From the NCBI GenBank assembly GCA_009746045.1, contig RPFO01000072.1, forward strand, positions 453,105-517,104: 64,000 bases of DNA. Reading direction: 5' to 3'. The stretch's first letter is position 1; every line of letters begins with the position of its first letter. A program made the translations under genes and the position numbers. This document shows, one piece after another, positions 53,407-64,000 of this stretch. The notes beneath the pieces are model-generated. The model saw nothing but the letters and a program-made list of their open reading frames with translations. It did no database searches and was not told the DNA's origin. Origin of the DNA: Mesostigma viride. Lineage: Eukaryota; Streptophyta; Mesostigmatophyceae; Mesostigmatales; Mesostigmataceae.

Positions 53407-56400
53407 TTAGGCAACATTTGAGCCTGATGTTTCCACCCAGTCAGGGCCAAGGATCTGCTTGGCAATTTTTCCTGCTTCCTGGATAATCTGTCGGATCTCC
53501 GCCTGCAGGACAACAAGGAGGATGAGCCACAGGAGACACAGTGACTCGGGGAAACACGGTCAGAAATATAGTGACCAATGCTGATTCACGCTTGTTTGTT
53601 GAAGGCCAAGCAATCATCAGATTGTAAGAGCCTCTAGGCACACACACTGGCTGCACGCATGGTATGCTGACTTGCGGGCAGGAACCCATGGGAGGATCGT
53701 TAGATGCTGCTGCAGATCATTTCATGAGAGAGACCGGCAACAACACCACATCCAAAAAGCAGTACAGGCAGCAATTTTCAAGAATATGCGAGGGCTATTG
53801 GCTATGCACGGTATCATCAACCATGCCTATAGATAACTGTTTAGAGCATCCAAGATCATTGAGGCCATCCAACCCTGCAACAACCTATCTGTGCTCATGG
53901 CAACCTCAGATGTACATGGGAATGGATGGTGCACTGAGGCTCTTTTGAAATAGGAAAAGAAACTGTTAAAAAAGAAACTGTTATGCAAGGCTTTAGCATT
54001 TAGAATATGACTGCATACTAGTACTTCGCTCAGGTCAAGTGTGCTTGAGACAGCCTGTACAGCAGGGCTTCTCTTCACTGCACTATTCAGTGCTAAGCGG
54101 CAACTAACCACCGGAAAAATGCACCCATCCAAATCCAAAAGAGTGGATTCCTGCATAAGGTGTTTCCGCCTGGGAAAGCCGCAAGAATGAACTGGTCAGG
54201 GCTTACATCCTTGCTTGACTTTCTTCACGCATGGCTGCGCGTCTTATGACTCCATTTAAGGGGACGCTGGAATAGCTACTGCAAGTAGAACCTCTCTTAT
54301 CCCTTCAACTGACAGTCCCACACAGGGTCTGGCTGGGTTTTGAATAGCCGGCAAGACCCCAGGCATGTAGCGTCCAGGCGGTCACCACCAGCTTGACATA
54401 TGGCGTGGGCGGGCCCGTAGGCTGGTGCTCAGATTATTGCACGGAAAAGCCTGTAGCCTGATGGCTCCATCACAGATGCGGCAAATTGGACCTAGCCAGG
54501 TAGGTGTCAGGGGAAATGCTTTCCTCTAAAACTGCATGGGTGTTCATCCCAAGGCAATTGCAAAATGTAGATTGCAGGTAGCATTTCATGAATATAAACC
54601 ATACCTCACTGGTAGCAATTCAATACATATAAACCATACCTCACTGTACACTTTTGTGCTGCCCGCAGCATGGGCAGGTGCTCCTGTGCTGGCAGAGGGC
54701 AACCGATCCCAGCCAGATGTCCGTTCAGATGTCCAACCGGCCCGAGCCGATGCGTCGACGCCATCATCGCGCGGCGGGAGTGACCAACTGCTGCTACCCA
54801 CGAGCCCCTTCGCCTGGGCGGTGCTGCCCCCGCTGCTGCCTGCCTGACTGTTTCGGCTGATGGTGTTGCGGGCAGCTGCATGACGATCCTCCTCCGAATC
54901 GCTGCCTGATGATGACCCCGGGCACCCTGCGTTGAGCGTGGCTGCAAGTACCACACAGCCAGGGGCGACACAGAAGCCACGCGGCATGGCGTGGCCAGCA
55001 GAAAAGCACAGCGCTTCGCCAACAGGATTAGTGGACCATGCACGTATAGGGCCTGGCGAAAGGCCTTCCGCCATGACCACCGGAGGACTCCCAGTCATAA
55101 CCGATACAGGAAATCATACAATACAAGGGCGTGTGTCGACTGTGTGCGGCAAACGCTAAGCATGCCCGTAAGCCACCGTATGTGTTCAAGGTTCCCCGGA
55201 ATGGACGTCCGCTCACATTCCTACCAGTATACCCGCTATAACCATATAACGATGTTTACGATGCCATGGAAAAACAGCCTTGTGGGTAGGAAAAGGGGGA
55301 GTCGGACCAACGCAAGATCGAAGGGAGTCAGACAAACGCAAGATCGAAGGGAGTCGAACAAACGCAAGATCGAAGGGAGTCGGACAAACGCAAGATCGAA
55401 GAGAGTCGGACAAACGCAAGATCGAAGGAAGTCGGACAAACGCAAGATCAAAGGGAGTCGGACAAACGCAAGATAGAAGGGAGTCGGACAAACGCACGAT
55501 CGAAGGGAGTCGGACAAACGCAAGATAGAAGGGAGTCGGACAAACGCAAGATCGAAGGGAGTCGGACAAACGCAAGATCGAAGGGAGTCGGACGAACGCA
55601 AGATAGAAGGGAGTTGGACAAACGCAAGAAAGAAGGGAGTCGGACAAACGCAAGATCGAAGGGAGTCGGACAAACGCAAGATCGAAGGGAGTCGGATAAA
55701 CGCAAGATCGAAGGGAGTCGGACAAACGCAAGATCGAAGGGAGTCGGACAAACGCAAGATCGAAGGGAGTCGGACAAACGCAAGATCGAAGGGAGTCGGA
55801 CAAACGCAAGATAGAAGGGAGTCGGACAAACGCAAGATAGAAGGGAGTCGGACAAACGCAAGATCGAAGGGAGTCGGACAAACACAAGATCGAAGGGAGT
55901 CGGACAAACGCAAGATCGAAGGGAGTCGGACAAACGCCAGATCGAAGAGAGTCCGACAAACACAAGATCGAAGGGAGTCGAACAAACGCAAGATCGAAGG
56001 GAGTCGGACAAACGCAAGATCGAAGGGAGTCGGACAAACGCAAGATCGAAGGGAGTCGGACAAACGCAAGATAGAAGGGAGTTGGACAAACGCAAGATCA
56101 AAGGGAGTCGGACAAACGCAAGATCGAAGGGAGTCGGACAAACGCAAGATAGAAGTGAGTCGGACAAACGCAAGATCGAAGGGAGTCGGACAAACGCAAG
56201 ATCGAAGGGAGTCGGACAAACGCAAGATCGAAGGGAGTCGGACAAACGCAAGATCGAAGGGAGTCGGACAAACGCAAGATCGAAGGGAGTCGGACAAACG
56301 CAAGATCGAAGGGAGTCGAACAAACGCAAGATCGAAGGGAGTCGGACAAACGCAAGATCGAAGGGAGTCGGACAAACGCAAGATCGAAGGGAGTCGGACA

Positions 56401-59400
56401 AACGCAAGATAGAAGGGAGTCGGATAAACGCAAGATCGAAGGGAGTCGGACAAACGCAAGATCGAAGGGAGTCGAACAAACGCAAGATCGAAGAGAGTCG
56501 AACAAACGCAAGATCGAAGGGAGTCGAACAAACGCAAGATCGAAGGGAGTCGGACAAACGCAAGATCGAAGGGAGTTTGACAAACGCAAGATCGAAGGGA
56601 GTCGGACAAACGCAAGATCGAAGGGAGTCGGACAAACACAAGATCGAAGGGAGTCGGACAAACACAAGATCGAAGAGAGTCGGACAAACGCACGATCGAA
56701 GGGAGTCGGATAAACGCAAGATCGAAGGGAGTCGGACAAACACAAGATCGAAGGGAGTCGGACAAACACAAGATAGAAGGGAGTCGAACAAACGCAAGAT
56801 CGAAGGGAGTCGGACAAACGCAAGATCGAAGGGAGTCGGACAAACGCAAGATCGAAGGGAGTCGGACAAACGCAAGATCGAAGGGAGTCGGACAAACGCA
56901 AGATCGAAGGGAGTCGGACAAACGCAAGATCGAAGAGAGTCGAACAAACGCAAGATCGAAGGGAGTCGGACAAACGCAAGATCGAAGGGAGGCGGACAAA
57001 CGCAAGATCGAAGAGAGTCGGACAAACGCAAGATCGAAGGGAGTTGGACAAACGCAAGATCGAAGCGAGTCGGACAAACGCAAGATCGAAGGGAGTCGGA
57101 CAAACGCAAGATCGAAGGGAGTTGGACAAACGCAAGATCGAAGCGAGTCGGACAAACACAAGATCGAAGGGAGTCGGACAAACACAAGATCGAAGCGAGT
57201 CGGACAAACGCAAGATCGAAGGGAGTCGGATAAACTCAAGATCGAAGGGAGTCGGACAAACGCAAGATCGAAGGGAGTCAGACAAACACAAGATCGAAGG
57301 GAGTCGGACAAACGCAAGATCGAAGGGAGTCAGACAAACGCAAGATCGAAGGGAGTTGGACAAACACAAGATCGAAGGGAGTCAGACAATCGCAAGATCG
57401 AAGGGAGTCGGACAAACACAAGATCGAAGGGAGTCGGACAAACGCAAGATCGAAGGGAGTCGAACAAACGCAAGATAGAAGAGAGTCGGACAAACACAAG
57501 ATCAAAGGGGGTCGGACAAACGCAAGATCGAAGGGAGTCGGACAAACGCAAGATAGAAGGGAGTTGGACAAACGCAAGATCGAAGGGAGTTGGACAAACG
57601 CAAGATAGAAGGGAGTCGGACAAACACAAGATCGAAGGGAGTCGGACAAACACAAGATCGAAGGGAGTCGGACAAACGCAAGATAGAAGGGAGTTGGACA
57701 AACACAAGATCGAAGAGAGTCGGACAAACGCAAGATCGAAGGGAGTCGGACAAACGCAAGATCGAAGGGAGTCGGACAAACGCAAGATCGAAGGGAGTCG
57801 GACAAACGCAAGATCGAAGGGAGTCGGACAAACGCAAGATCGAAGGGAGTCGGACAAACACAAGATCGAAGTGAGTCGGACAAACGCAAGATCGAAGGGA
57901 GTCGGACAAACGCAAGATAGAAGGGAGTCGGACAAACGCAAGATCGAAGGGAGTCGGACAAACGCAAGATCGAAGAGAGTCGGACAAACGCAAGATCGAA
58001 GAGAGTCGGACAAACGCAAGATCGAAGGGAGTCGGACAAACGCAAGATCGAAGGGAGTCGGACAAACACAAGATAGAAGGGAGTCGGACAAACGCAAGAT
58101 CGAAGGGAGTCGGACAAATGCAAGATCGAAGAGAGTCGGACAAACGCAAGATCGAAGAGAGTCGGACAAACGCAAGATAGAAGGGAGGCGGACAAACGCA
58201 AGATCGAAGGGAGGCGGACAAACGCAAGATCGAAGGGAGTCGGACAAACGCAAGATAGAAGGGAGTCGGACAAACGCAAGATCGAAGGGAGTCGGACAAA
58301 CGCAAGATCGAAGGGAGTCGGACAAACACAAGATCGAAGTGAGTCGGACAAACGCAAGATCGAAGGGAGTCGGACAAACGCAAGATAGAAGGGAGTCGGA
58401 CAAACGCAAGATAGAAGGGAGTCGGACAAACGCAAGATCGAAGGGAGTCGGACAAACGCAAGATCGAAGGGAGTCGGACAAACGCAAGATCGAAGGGAGT
58501 CGGACAAACGCAAGATCGAAGGGAGTCGGACAAACACAAGATCGAAGTGAGACGGACAAACGCAAGATCGAAGGGAGTCGGACAAATGCAAGATCGAAGA
58601 GAGTCGGACAAACGCAAGATCGAAGGGAGTCGGACAAACGCAAGATAGAAGGGAGGCGGACAAACGCAAGATCGAAGGGAGGCGGACAAACGCAAGATCG
58701 AAGGGAGTCGGACAAACGCAAGAGACACACAAAGACAAACTACGTACACAAAGGTTTGGCATATCCTCGATCTGGAAACAAATCGCCTCACCTTCACCGC
58801 CCCCGGCTTCTCTCGTGGCGGCTCGCGAAGCGCCCGCGTAGCTGCTCTCTGGCCTCCACTCGGCGTGCCACACGGACCGATGGCTGCCCTCTGCTGGCGG
58901 ATGATTGCCCGCTCCTCCTTGCTCACCCCCCACATGACCGGCTCGCTGTGCCCGGTCCTCTGGTCCCACCTGCCACAGGCTTGCAATGTCCTCAAGGCCT
59001 GTCTCCCCCTTGCCTTGCCGTGCCCTGCCCGCTTGACTTGCCGCCCTGGCCGTCGACACTTCCGCCCCAGGGGGGTCTGCGCGACTCGTCTCCGCGTCTG
59101 GATGGCGGACGATGGTGGCAAAGGATGCACCGGGCCGGGAGGCAGGTGCGGTGGAGGGCTGCCGCGGGAGCTGCCCAGCCCTCTCCGCCCGCAGCAGGGC
59201 CTTGGCCCACGCGCTCTTGCCACCTGTCGCGCCCGCGCTTATGTCCGCCGTGCCGTGGGCGCCGGTCGCGGTGCTTGGCTTGGGACCGGCCTGCAGCAGA
59301 TCCGCCGCGAAGGGGGGGACAAGGATGTGTGGTTGGTAGATTCCACACTAGTATGCTAGTACTAGTATGGAAATATATCCACACTAGTATGCTAGTACTA

Positions 59401-62400
59401 GTATGGAAATATATCCACACTAGTATGCTAGTACTAGTATGAAAATATATCCACACTAGTATGCTAGTACTAGTATGGAAATATATCCACACTAGTATGC
59501 TAGTACTAGTATGGAAATATATCCACACTAGTATACTAGTACTAGTATGGAAATATATCTGCTACGATTGGTAATATAGATGCGCAGCCAGCCGCTGACC
59601 GCCATTTCCATAACGTTGCCCACATGAACATTGGTGATTGGGCCGGTCTCAAAGGAAGTCCGTTCAAGATACTGTACCACTGCTATTTTTATTGGATGAA
59701 GTGAGATGGATGGGCGCAAGCAGGATTGTATTGGAACACGTGGCTTCATGCACAAGGTCAGCACCTGGAACAACTTCCCATCACAGGTCTCAGCTCAGCT
59801 CAGCCCAGGCCGCCCGACGAATCGCATGTGGAGGCATCAAGGACCTGAGGACCCGACCTTGGCGCACGGCAGCACCGAGTGCAGCTCGCAACCCAGCAGC
59901 TCAAAGGGCCACCGAGCTTGGCCATACTGCCCATGCATGCACGTGTCCCATGCGGACGCAGCGGACACAGACGGTACCTTGAAAGGGCAAGCGGATGTCC
60001 CACCCTGCAATCAAGCGCCTTTGACCTAACAGGATGCTGCCAGCTGGCGCATACCTTGGCATACAGGGGCCCGTCCTGGGCCATCATCCGCTTGAGGGAC
60101 TTGGACAGCTCCTGCCACACCACCACCTTGCCGTTGACAAACTCCGCCCCTGGCTCTGCACCCATTGGTCCCCGCATCGGTCCCTCCTGGGGTGACAAGG
60201 CACATTGATTGGATGATGTCAGCGTGAGTCCGCACAGAGAAATAAAAACACTTGCTTGTGTGGTTGTCAAGCACCACCATGTAGCGGGGTGCCTGTATCC
60301 ACAAACAGAGTGAAACTGCTGAACAAGCCACACGAAGCAGAACTAGCCAGACTTGTGACCAATCAAACCCAGTTAGCACAAAAACGCAAGCCGATCCTCG
60401 GAAGGGTGGCAGATATGCCTGGATGCATAGGCAACCGTGCAGACGACAGGCCAGCTGATAAGCAACCATGCAGATGATAGGCCAGCTGATAGGAAACGAT
60501 GCAGATGATAGGCCAGCTGATCGGCAACTATGCAGAGGATAGGCCAGCAGGTAGACTTGCACTTAAAGTTCCCCAGGTGCAAGTTCGATGAGGTCTAACG
60601 AAGGTCTAACGATGCACGATGCCAGGAGCTTTGCAACACGCACGTCAACAGGAAAAAACTTCACAAGAAAGAAACGTCACCAAAATGGCCAAAGGAAACC
60701 TGAGGGGGACCCTCAAAATTCACACACCCTAAGTGCCAGCACGATGTGCCTCGCCCTCGCAACCATCACGAGCCGCGCTGACGGGTTTAGAGTTAAGGGC
60801 TAGCAGCGTTACGGGGCCTAGCAGCATCCACAAGTAGACGCCGGCGAGGAGAAGGGCCTGCCACTGAGAAACGGGTCCAGAGAAGACCGCGGTGGCAACA
60901 GGATCCGCGCTGGCTACTGCAACGATGCCGCCGCCTCCTGCGAGAATATGCCATGTCTCACCCGGACCGGCCAGGCCGTACCTTGTGGGTGCAACCCATC
61001 CTGCACCAGCAGACATGCCCAATACCCACCAACCAGCCCACCGATCAGTCAGAGGGGCAGGCTGCCATTCACGGGCCTGGAGCGCTTCCGCCCTCACCTT
61101 GCCATGCTTCCAGAGGCTCCCTTGCGTTGCCAGCCTGAACAGAGCCGCCCGACCGGCGTGCCGAGGTCATGAGGACAGAGCGCACACACAGGTGGAGAGA
61201 TGCGGTGCCATATCAAACACGACACCAAGCGCAGGAGAGTGAAAGAGGCGCCAAAGGCAGGAGAGCGAAAAAGCTAGCCCACCCGTTCGCAAAGGCCACC
61301 GGGATCTGAGGGAGTGGCATATGCTTGTGCACCCATGGGGTTGGTATGTGCATTTGGTGTACATACGCATGTGTAGTTGGGAAATCCATGAGACAACCAG
61401 CGCAGGCCAGAAATCTAGAGAATCCGGACCATGGTAGCTCCAGCCTGCCGTTATCTTATCCGATACATGTATATGGATCTGGGGGATTGGCATACATGCG
61501 TGTCCTTGCATTGTGCGTTGGCATACGCCAATAAACGTGCTGGTGCGCCCTCAGATCCACCCCCCCCGAGCTTGCCATGCATGCGCAAACACGGTCAACC
61601 AAGGCTTGGTATCGGAACGGCAACAAAAGATGGTCATTGAACAGATCCATGCATCTCACATCCGCCGTATGACTGCTTAGATGTCTGCAAAAACATCAAC
61701 AGCGCAGGGTGCTGCGGACAGGAAGTAAAACGGCTCATGCCACCTTTGCGTGTTGACATTTTGCAGGTGTCCACACAGCCATCCTGAGCAACAAGTGCCA
61801 TAGGATCCTGTGGGCCAGAATGAGCGTCACAAAAAAGTACATATGCGTGTACACATAAAAGCTTATGAACCGTTCGATGAAAACATCCAAACTAAAGCAT
61901 GGGCTTTCGTGGACCCCAAAGGCATGCAAGCTCTTGCTGCCATGGCAAAAACCAGCCTCTTCCTAGCAATGGTCGCAGGCCACCTAAGACGATGGGCACG
62001 TGGGGACTGGGGACCCTGTCAGAGCAGGGTGACAAAGCTGCCGTGCAAAGAAATAAACCATGAGCTGCCACCGGTCCACCTGGCGCATGCACCCACCTGT
62101 CCACCTGGTGCTGAAGCAGCTGTTGCCCCTGCAGAGCCTGCACGCGCGATTGGACCAGCGCGCCCTGCGTGATAGGACGCGCAGCCGATGGGTGGCAGGC
62201 GACAGTGGCACGCAAGAAGGCAAACGTGTTGTGTGCACAAGCAGATGAATGTGCTGTTAGTGCAACAACTCGTTTCCTCAAACTCAGTTGGCCCAATGCC
62301 TGGTGAGCTATGGCACATGAGAGCCAAATGCTGAGTGCCACGAAACTGCAACGGGCCGGCTGCAGCTTAATGATAAGGGAAGAAAACATGCTACCGCGGG

Positions 62401-63106
62401 CAGCATGCAGACGTTCGTCAGACTCTGTCAAGCTCCCTTTGAAAAAGATCGCCTGCCATTCAAAACAACAGGTGGAACTGAAGGAATTCGGTTGCTGTAG
62501 GCGACAAAACGGGATGCTGTTCTGCAAAGGAAACCGAAACTGCGAGTGCAACCAAGGCACCATGACCCCCTTCTGATAGCGCCCCAGGGCGGTACTAAGG
62601 CACAGCGAGGGCAAAAGAAAGCTGGCTGCTTGCTGTAGTCGCTGCTCGCACCAGGCAGGGCCCTCTGCTCACTGCGCCCTTACAACCACCCTTGGACCGT
62701 GCGAGCACATCCCCAGTACTGCCAGCCTCCAGAAACCAAGTACCTGCCCCCGATGGTGCTTGGTACGCTGTCGCGTATGATCCCTGACACATTGCCCTTT
62801 CCAACAGGTTGCATTAGCATCCTCATGCATGGTTCCGGATCAATCTCCGCCCAGTCCCCCTCTAACACCCAAGCTGCCACACGCCTATCGCCGGGCAAGC
62901 TTGCACATCCGCAGCACATCCTCCCTGCCACGCTGGCACCTGTCATCCACTCACCTCCTCACACAGCAGGTTCATCGACCCACCTCCTTGCGGATAAGCT
63001 CCATCTGCACGCGCAGCTTGTCCCTCTTCTTGGCTGATGCGGGGCGCGGGCGTGGCGCCGCGCTGTACATAACGCACCCACGTGGCCACGCAGCACAGTC
63101 AGCCAT
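53407..63106 (-). CDS. Gene of unknown function, five exons
   Basis: Exons 63106-62984, 60186-60055, 59290-58792, 54905-54652 and 53502-53407 on the minus strand; phases 0, 0, 0-1, 1-0, 0 all close, giving about 367 residues. ATG 63106 follows an in-frame TAA. N-terminus MADCAAWPRG, then a basic helix KKRDKLRVQMELIRKE; exon 2 FVNGKVVVWQELSKSLKRMM; exons 3-4 are long, low-complexity and acidic/Ser-rich (EAGGGE|GSDSEEDRH); exon 5 is a compact helix AEIRQIIQEAGKIAKQILG plus PDWVE, stop at 53409-53407. I do not recognise the family. The helical ends around a disordered middle suggest a scaffold or adaptor. Exon 4's donor (AAAA|GTGTAC) is weak and additional exons in the 60.2-63.0 kb or 53.5-54.6 kb introns cannot be excluded. 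Confidence 0.5.
53503..54651. other. Intron between exons 4 and 5 of the unknown gene
   Basis: 1.15 kb; a minus frame at 53827-54156 is open but has no coding-style codon bias or known motif. No tandem array. Confidence 0.45.
55305..58722. repeat. 26-bp minisatellite, about 131 copies
   Basis: Unit GAAGGGAGTCGGACAAACGC plus AAGATC, with scattered substitutions (GATAGAAG, GAAGAG, AACACAAG). It fills the intron between exons 3 and 4 of the unknown gene (54906-58791) and is the largest array here. With a 26-bp unit, three copies give a 26-residue peptide period; frames of up to 690 codons across it are artefacts. Confidence 0.98.
58792..59290 (-). CDS. Unknown gene, exon 3
   Basis: Acceptor CTGCTGCAG|GCCGGT, donor GGTGAAG|GTGAGG; 166 codons plus one base. 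The frame that closes with exon 4 reads AGPKPSTATGAHGTADISAG...TGLEDIASLWQVGPEDRAQ...REAGGGE. A second frame is open over the last 200 bases (SEPVMWGVSKEERAIIRQQR) and has good codon bias too, so an unseen splice or a frameshift is possible. Confidence 0.5.
59340..59550. repeat. 36-bp tandem repeat of palindromic ACTAGTA units, about 6 copies
   Basis: CACACTAGTATGCTAGTACT followed by AGTATGGAAATATATC. Each unit contains the self-complementary stretch ACTAGTATGCTAGTACTAGT (near-palindrome). It lies just upstream of exon 3 of the unknown gene, in the intron. Confidence 0.95.
60055..60186 (-). CDS. Unknown gene, exon 2
   Basis: Acceptor TCACCCCAG|GAGGGA, donor GCCAAG|GTATGC, 44 codons in phase 0. 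EGPMRGPMGAEPGAEFVNGK then an amphipathic helix VVVWQELSKSLKRMMAQ and DGPLYAK. Confidence 0.6.
60187..62983. other. First intron of the unknown gene
   Basis: 2.8 kb. 60425-60550 carries four imperfect 31-33 bp copies of CAGATGATAGGCCAGCTGAT. A minus frame at 60729-61097 is rich in hydrophobic residues (SQWQALLLAGVYLWMLLG) and one at 62680-62946 reads VSGIIRDSVPSTIGGRYLV; neither has convincing splice sites, so they are noted but not called. Confidence 0.5.
62984..63106 (-). CDS. Unknown gene, exon 1
   Basis: ATG at 63106-63104 directly after in-frame TAA; donor AAGGAG|GTGGGT. 41 codons; Arg/Lys/Pro-rich with a terminal basic helix. Confidence 0.5.
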
Positions 63107-63560
63107 TTAAGGGCTTAGTCAACCTTCAGACGTTATGCAATATAAGCCAGAAAGGCTGATGACTCTACGCTTTGGCTGGCCTGTCAAAAACCTGCGTGTC
63201 GCTGGCGGCGTCAACAGGCAGGTAGGTGCACCTTTCCAACCTTTAAAAACCGTGTGGCAGCAGCTCCCCACCATGCTGACGTGCTAACCTCACTACTAAC
63301 AAGCAAGTAAGTGCATACACATGTCCATGCATGTAGAAAACCAAGGCTTTACACGGGCATTACAACAATTTCTCTGCCTGGCGTGTGGGCATGAGAGGGA
63401 AGGAAATGGGAAAGCAACTTTCCCTTCCCAGAGGATCCATGTGTTTGCGATGCAAATGTACAACAAGCGGGTTCCCGCTGAAGCAAGCCCAGGGCGGAAG
63501 CAGACCAAAAGTTGCCCAATAAACCTAAATGAATGAAGGGGATGGGATGCCTCGCACGCA

Positions 63561-64000
63561 TCTGTTGAATAAAGCAGATGGAGTCACCATCTTGCTCCTG
63601 TTAAATGTATCTGTTGAATAAAGCAGATGGAGTCACCATCTTGCTCCTGTTACATGTATCTGTTGAATAAAGCAGATGGAGTCACCATCCTGCTCCTGTT
63701 ACATGTCTCTGTTGAATAAAGCAGATGGAGTCACCATCCTGCTCCTGTTCAATGTATCTGCTGAATAAAAAGCAGATGGAGTCACCATCCTGCTCCTGTT
63801 CAATGTATCCGTTGAATAAAGCAGATGGAGTCACCATCCTGCTCCTGTTCAATGTATCTGTTGAATAAAGCAGATGGAGTCACCATCCTGCTCCTGTTCC
63901 ATGTATCTGTTGAATAAAGCAGATGGAGTCACCATCTTGCTCCTGTTACATGTATCTGTTGAATAAAGCAGATGGAGTCACCATCCTGCTCCTGTTACAT
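63561..64000. repeat. 49-bp minisatellite reaching the right edge, at least 9 copies
   Basis: Unit TCTGTTGAATAAAGCAGATG, GAGTCACCATCTTGCTCCTG and TTACATGTA, exact 49-bp period (63561, 63610, 63659 and so on), continuing beyond the window. Each unit contains AATAAA on the plus strand. Confidence 0.97.

Noticed and set aside
55213-58730. Several frames of 400-690 codons on both strands (RLSDSLRSC and RKIEGSRTNA repeats)
   Set aside because: Product of the 26-bp minisatellite; frames continue only as far as the array and lie in an intron of the unknown gene.

Overview
The window is eukaryotic nuclear DNA from an intron-rich, GC-rich protist, most likely a microscopic alga. Every gene that could be assembled is split by GT-AG introns, with strongly GC-ending codons inside exons. 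A receptor-type nucleotide cyclase with tandem bacterial-type binding domains and an EGF-like module is the kind of gene known from green algae. The exact lineage is not established. Most long open frames here are artefacts of tandem repeats; the genes were found by following protein motifs and checking that every intron closes in phase.

Layout. (1) 62-9651, minus: an UVRAG/VPS38-like subunit of the autophagy/endosomal PI3-kinase complex, six exons, 3' end beyond the left edge; its introns hold an 89-copy 32-bp minisatellite (2.8-5.7 kb) and several smaller arrays. (2) 12560-20577, plus: a tandem AAA ATPase of about 1277 residues, six exons, with a 1.2-kb G-rich array in one intron; D2 looks catalytically weakened. 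(3) 23826-38881, minus: a complete 12-exon receptor nucleotide cyclase of about 1478 residues: signal peptide, two periplasmic-binding-protein-like modules, EGF-like module, one membrane helix, and two complementary half-site cyclase domains. (4) 40119-45795, plus: a secreted or luminal protein with a beta/gamma-crystallin-like N-terminus and a DUF3431-like C-terminal part; one small exon is unresolved. (5) 53407-63106, minus: a five-exon gene of unknown function, about 367 residues, with a 131-copy 26-bp minisatellite in an intron.

Genes 1/2 and 3/4 are divergent pairs; genes 2/3 and 4/5 are convergent. LINE-type retrotransposon remains fill the two convergent gaps (20.9-23.6 kb and 46.1-53.3 kb) and were not seen in introns or divergent promoters. 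Two LINE families, called A and B here, are present; each ends in a short palindrome followed by a (TTAA)n tail, and nested insertions with readable 8-12 bp target-site duplications give their relative ages.

The most unusual pattern is that many introns begin with a tandem duplication containing the splice donor itself plus the last bases of the exon. At least eight independent donors, in genes 1 to 4, show this with unrelated repeat units, so the intronic minisatellites may be born at exon-intron junctions.
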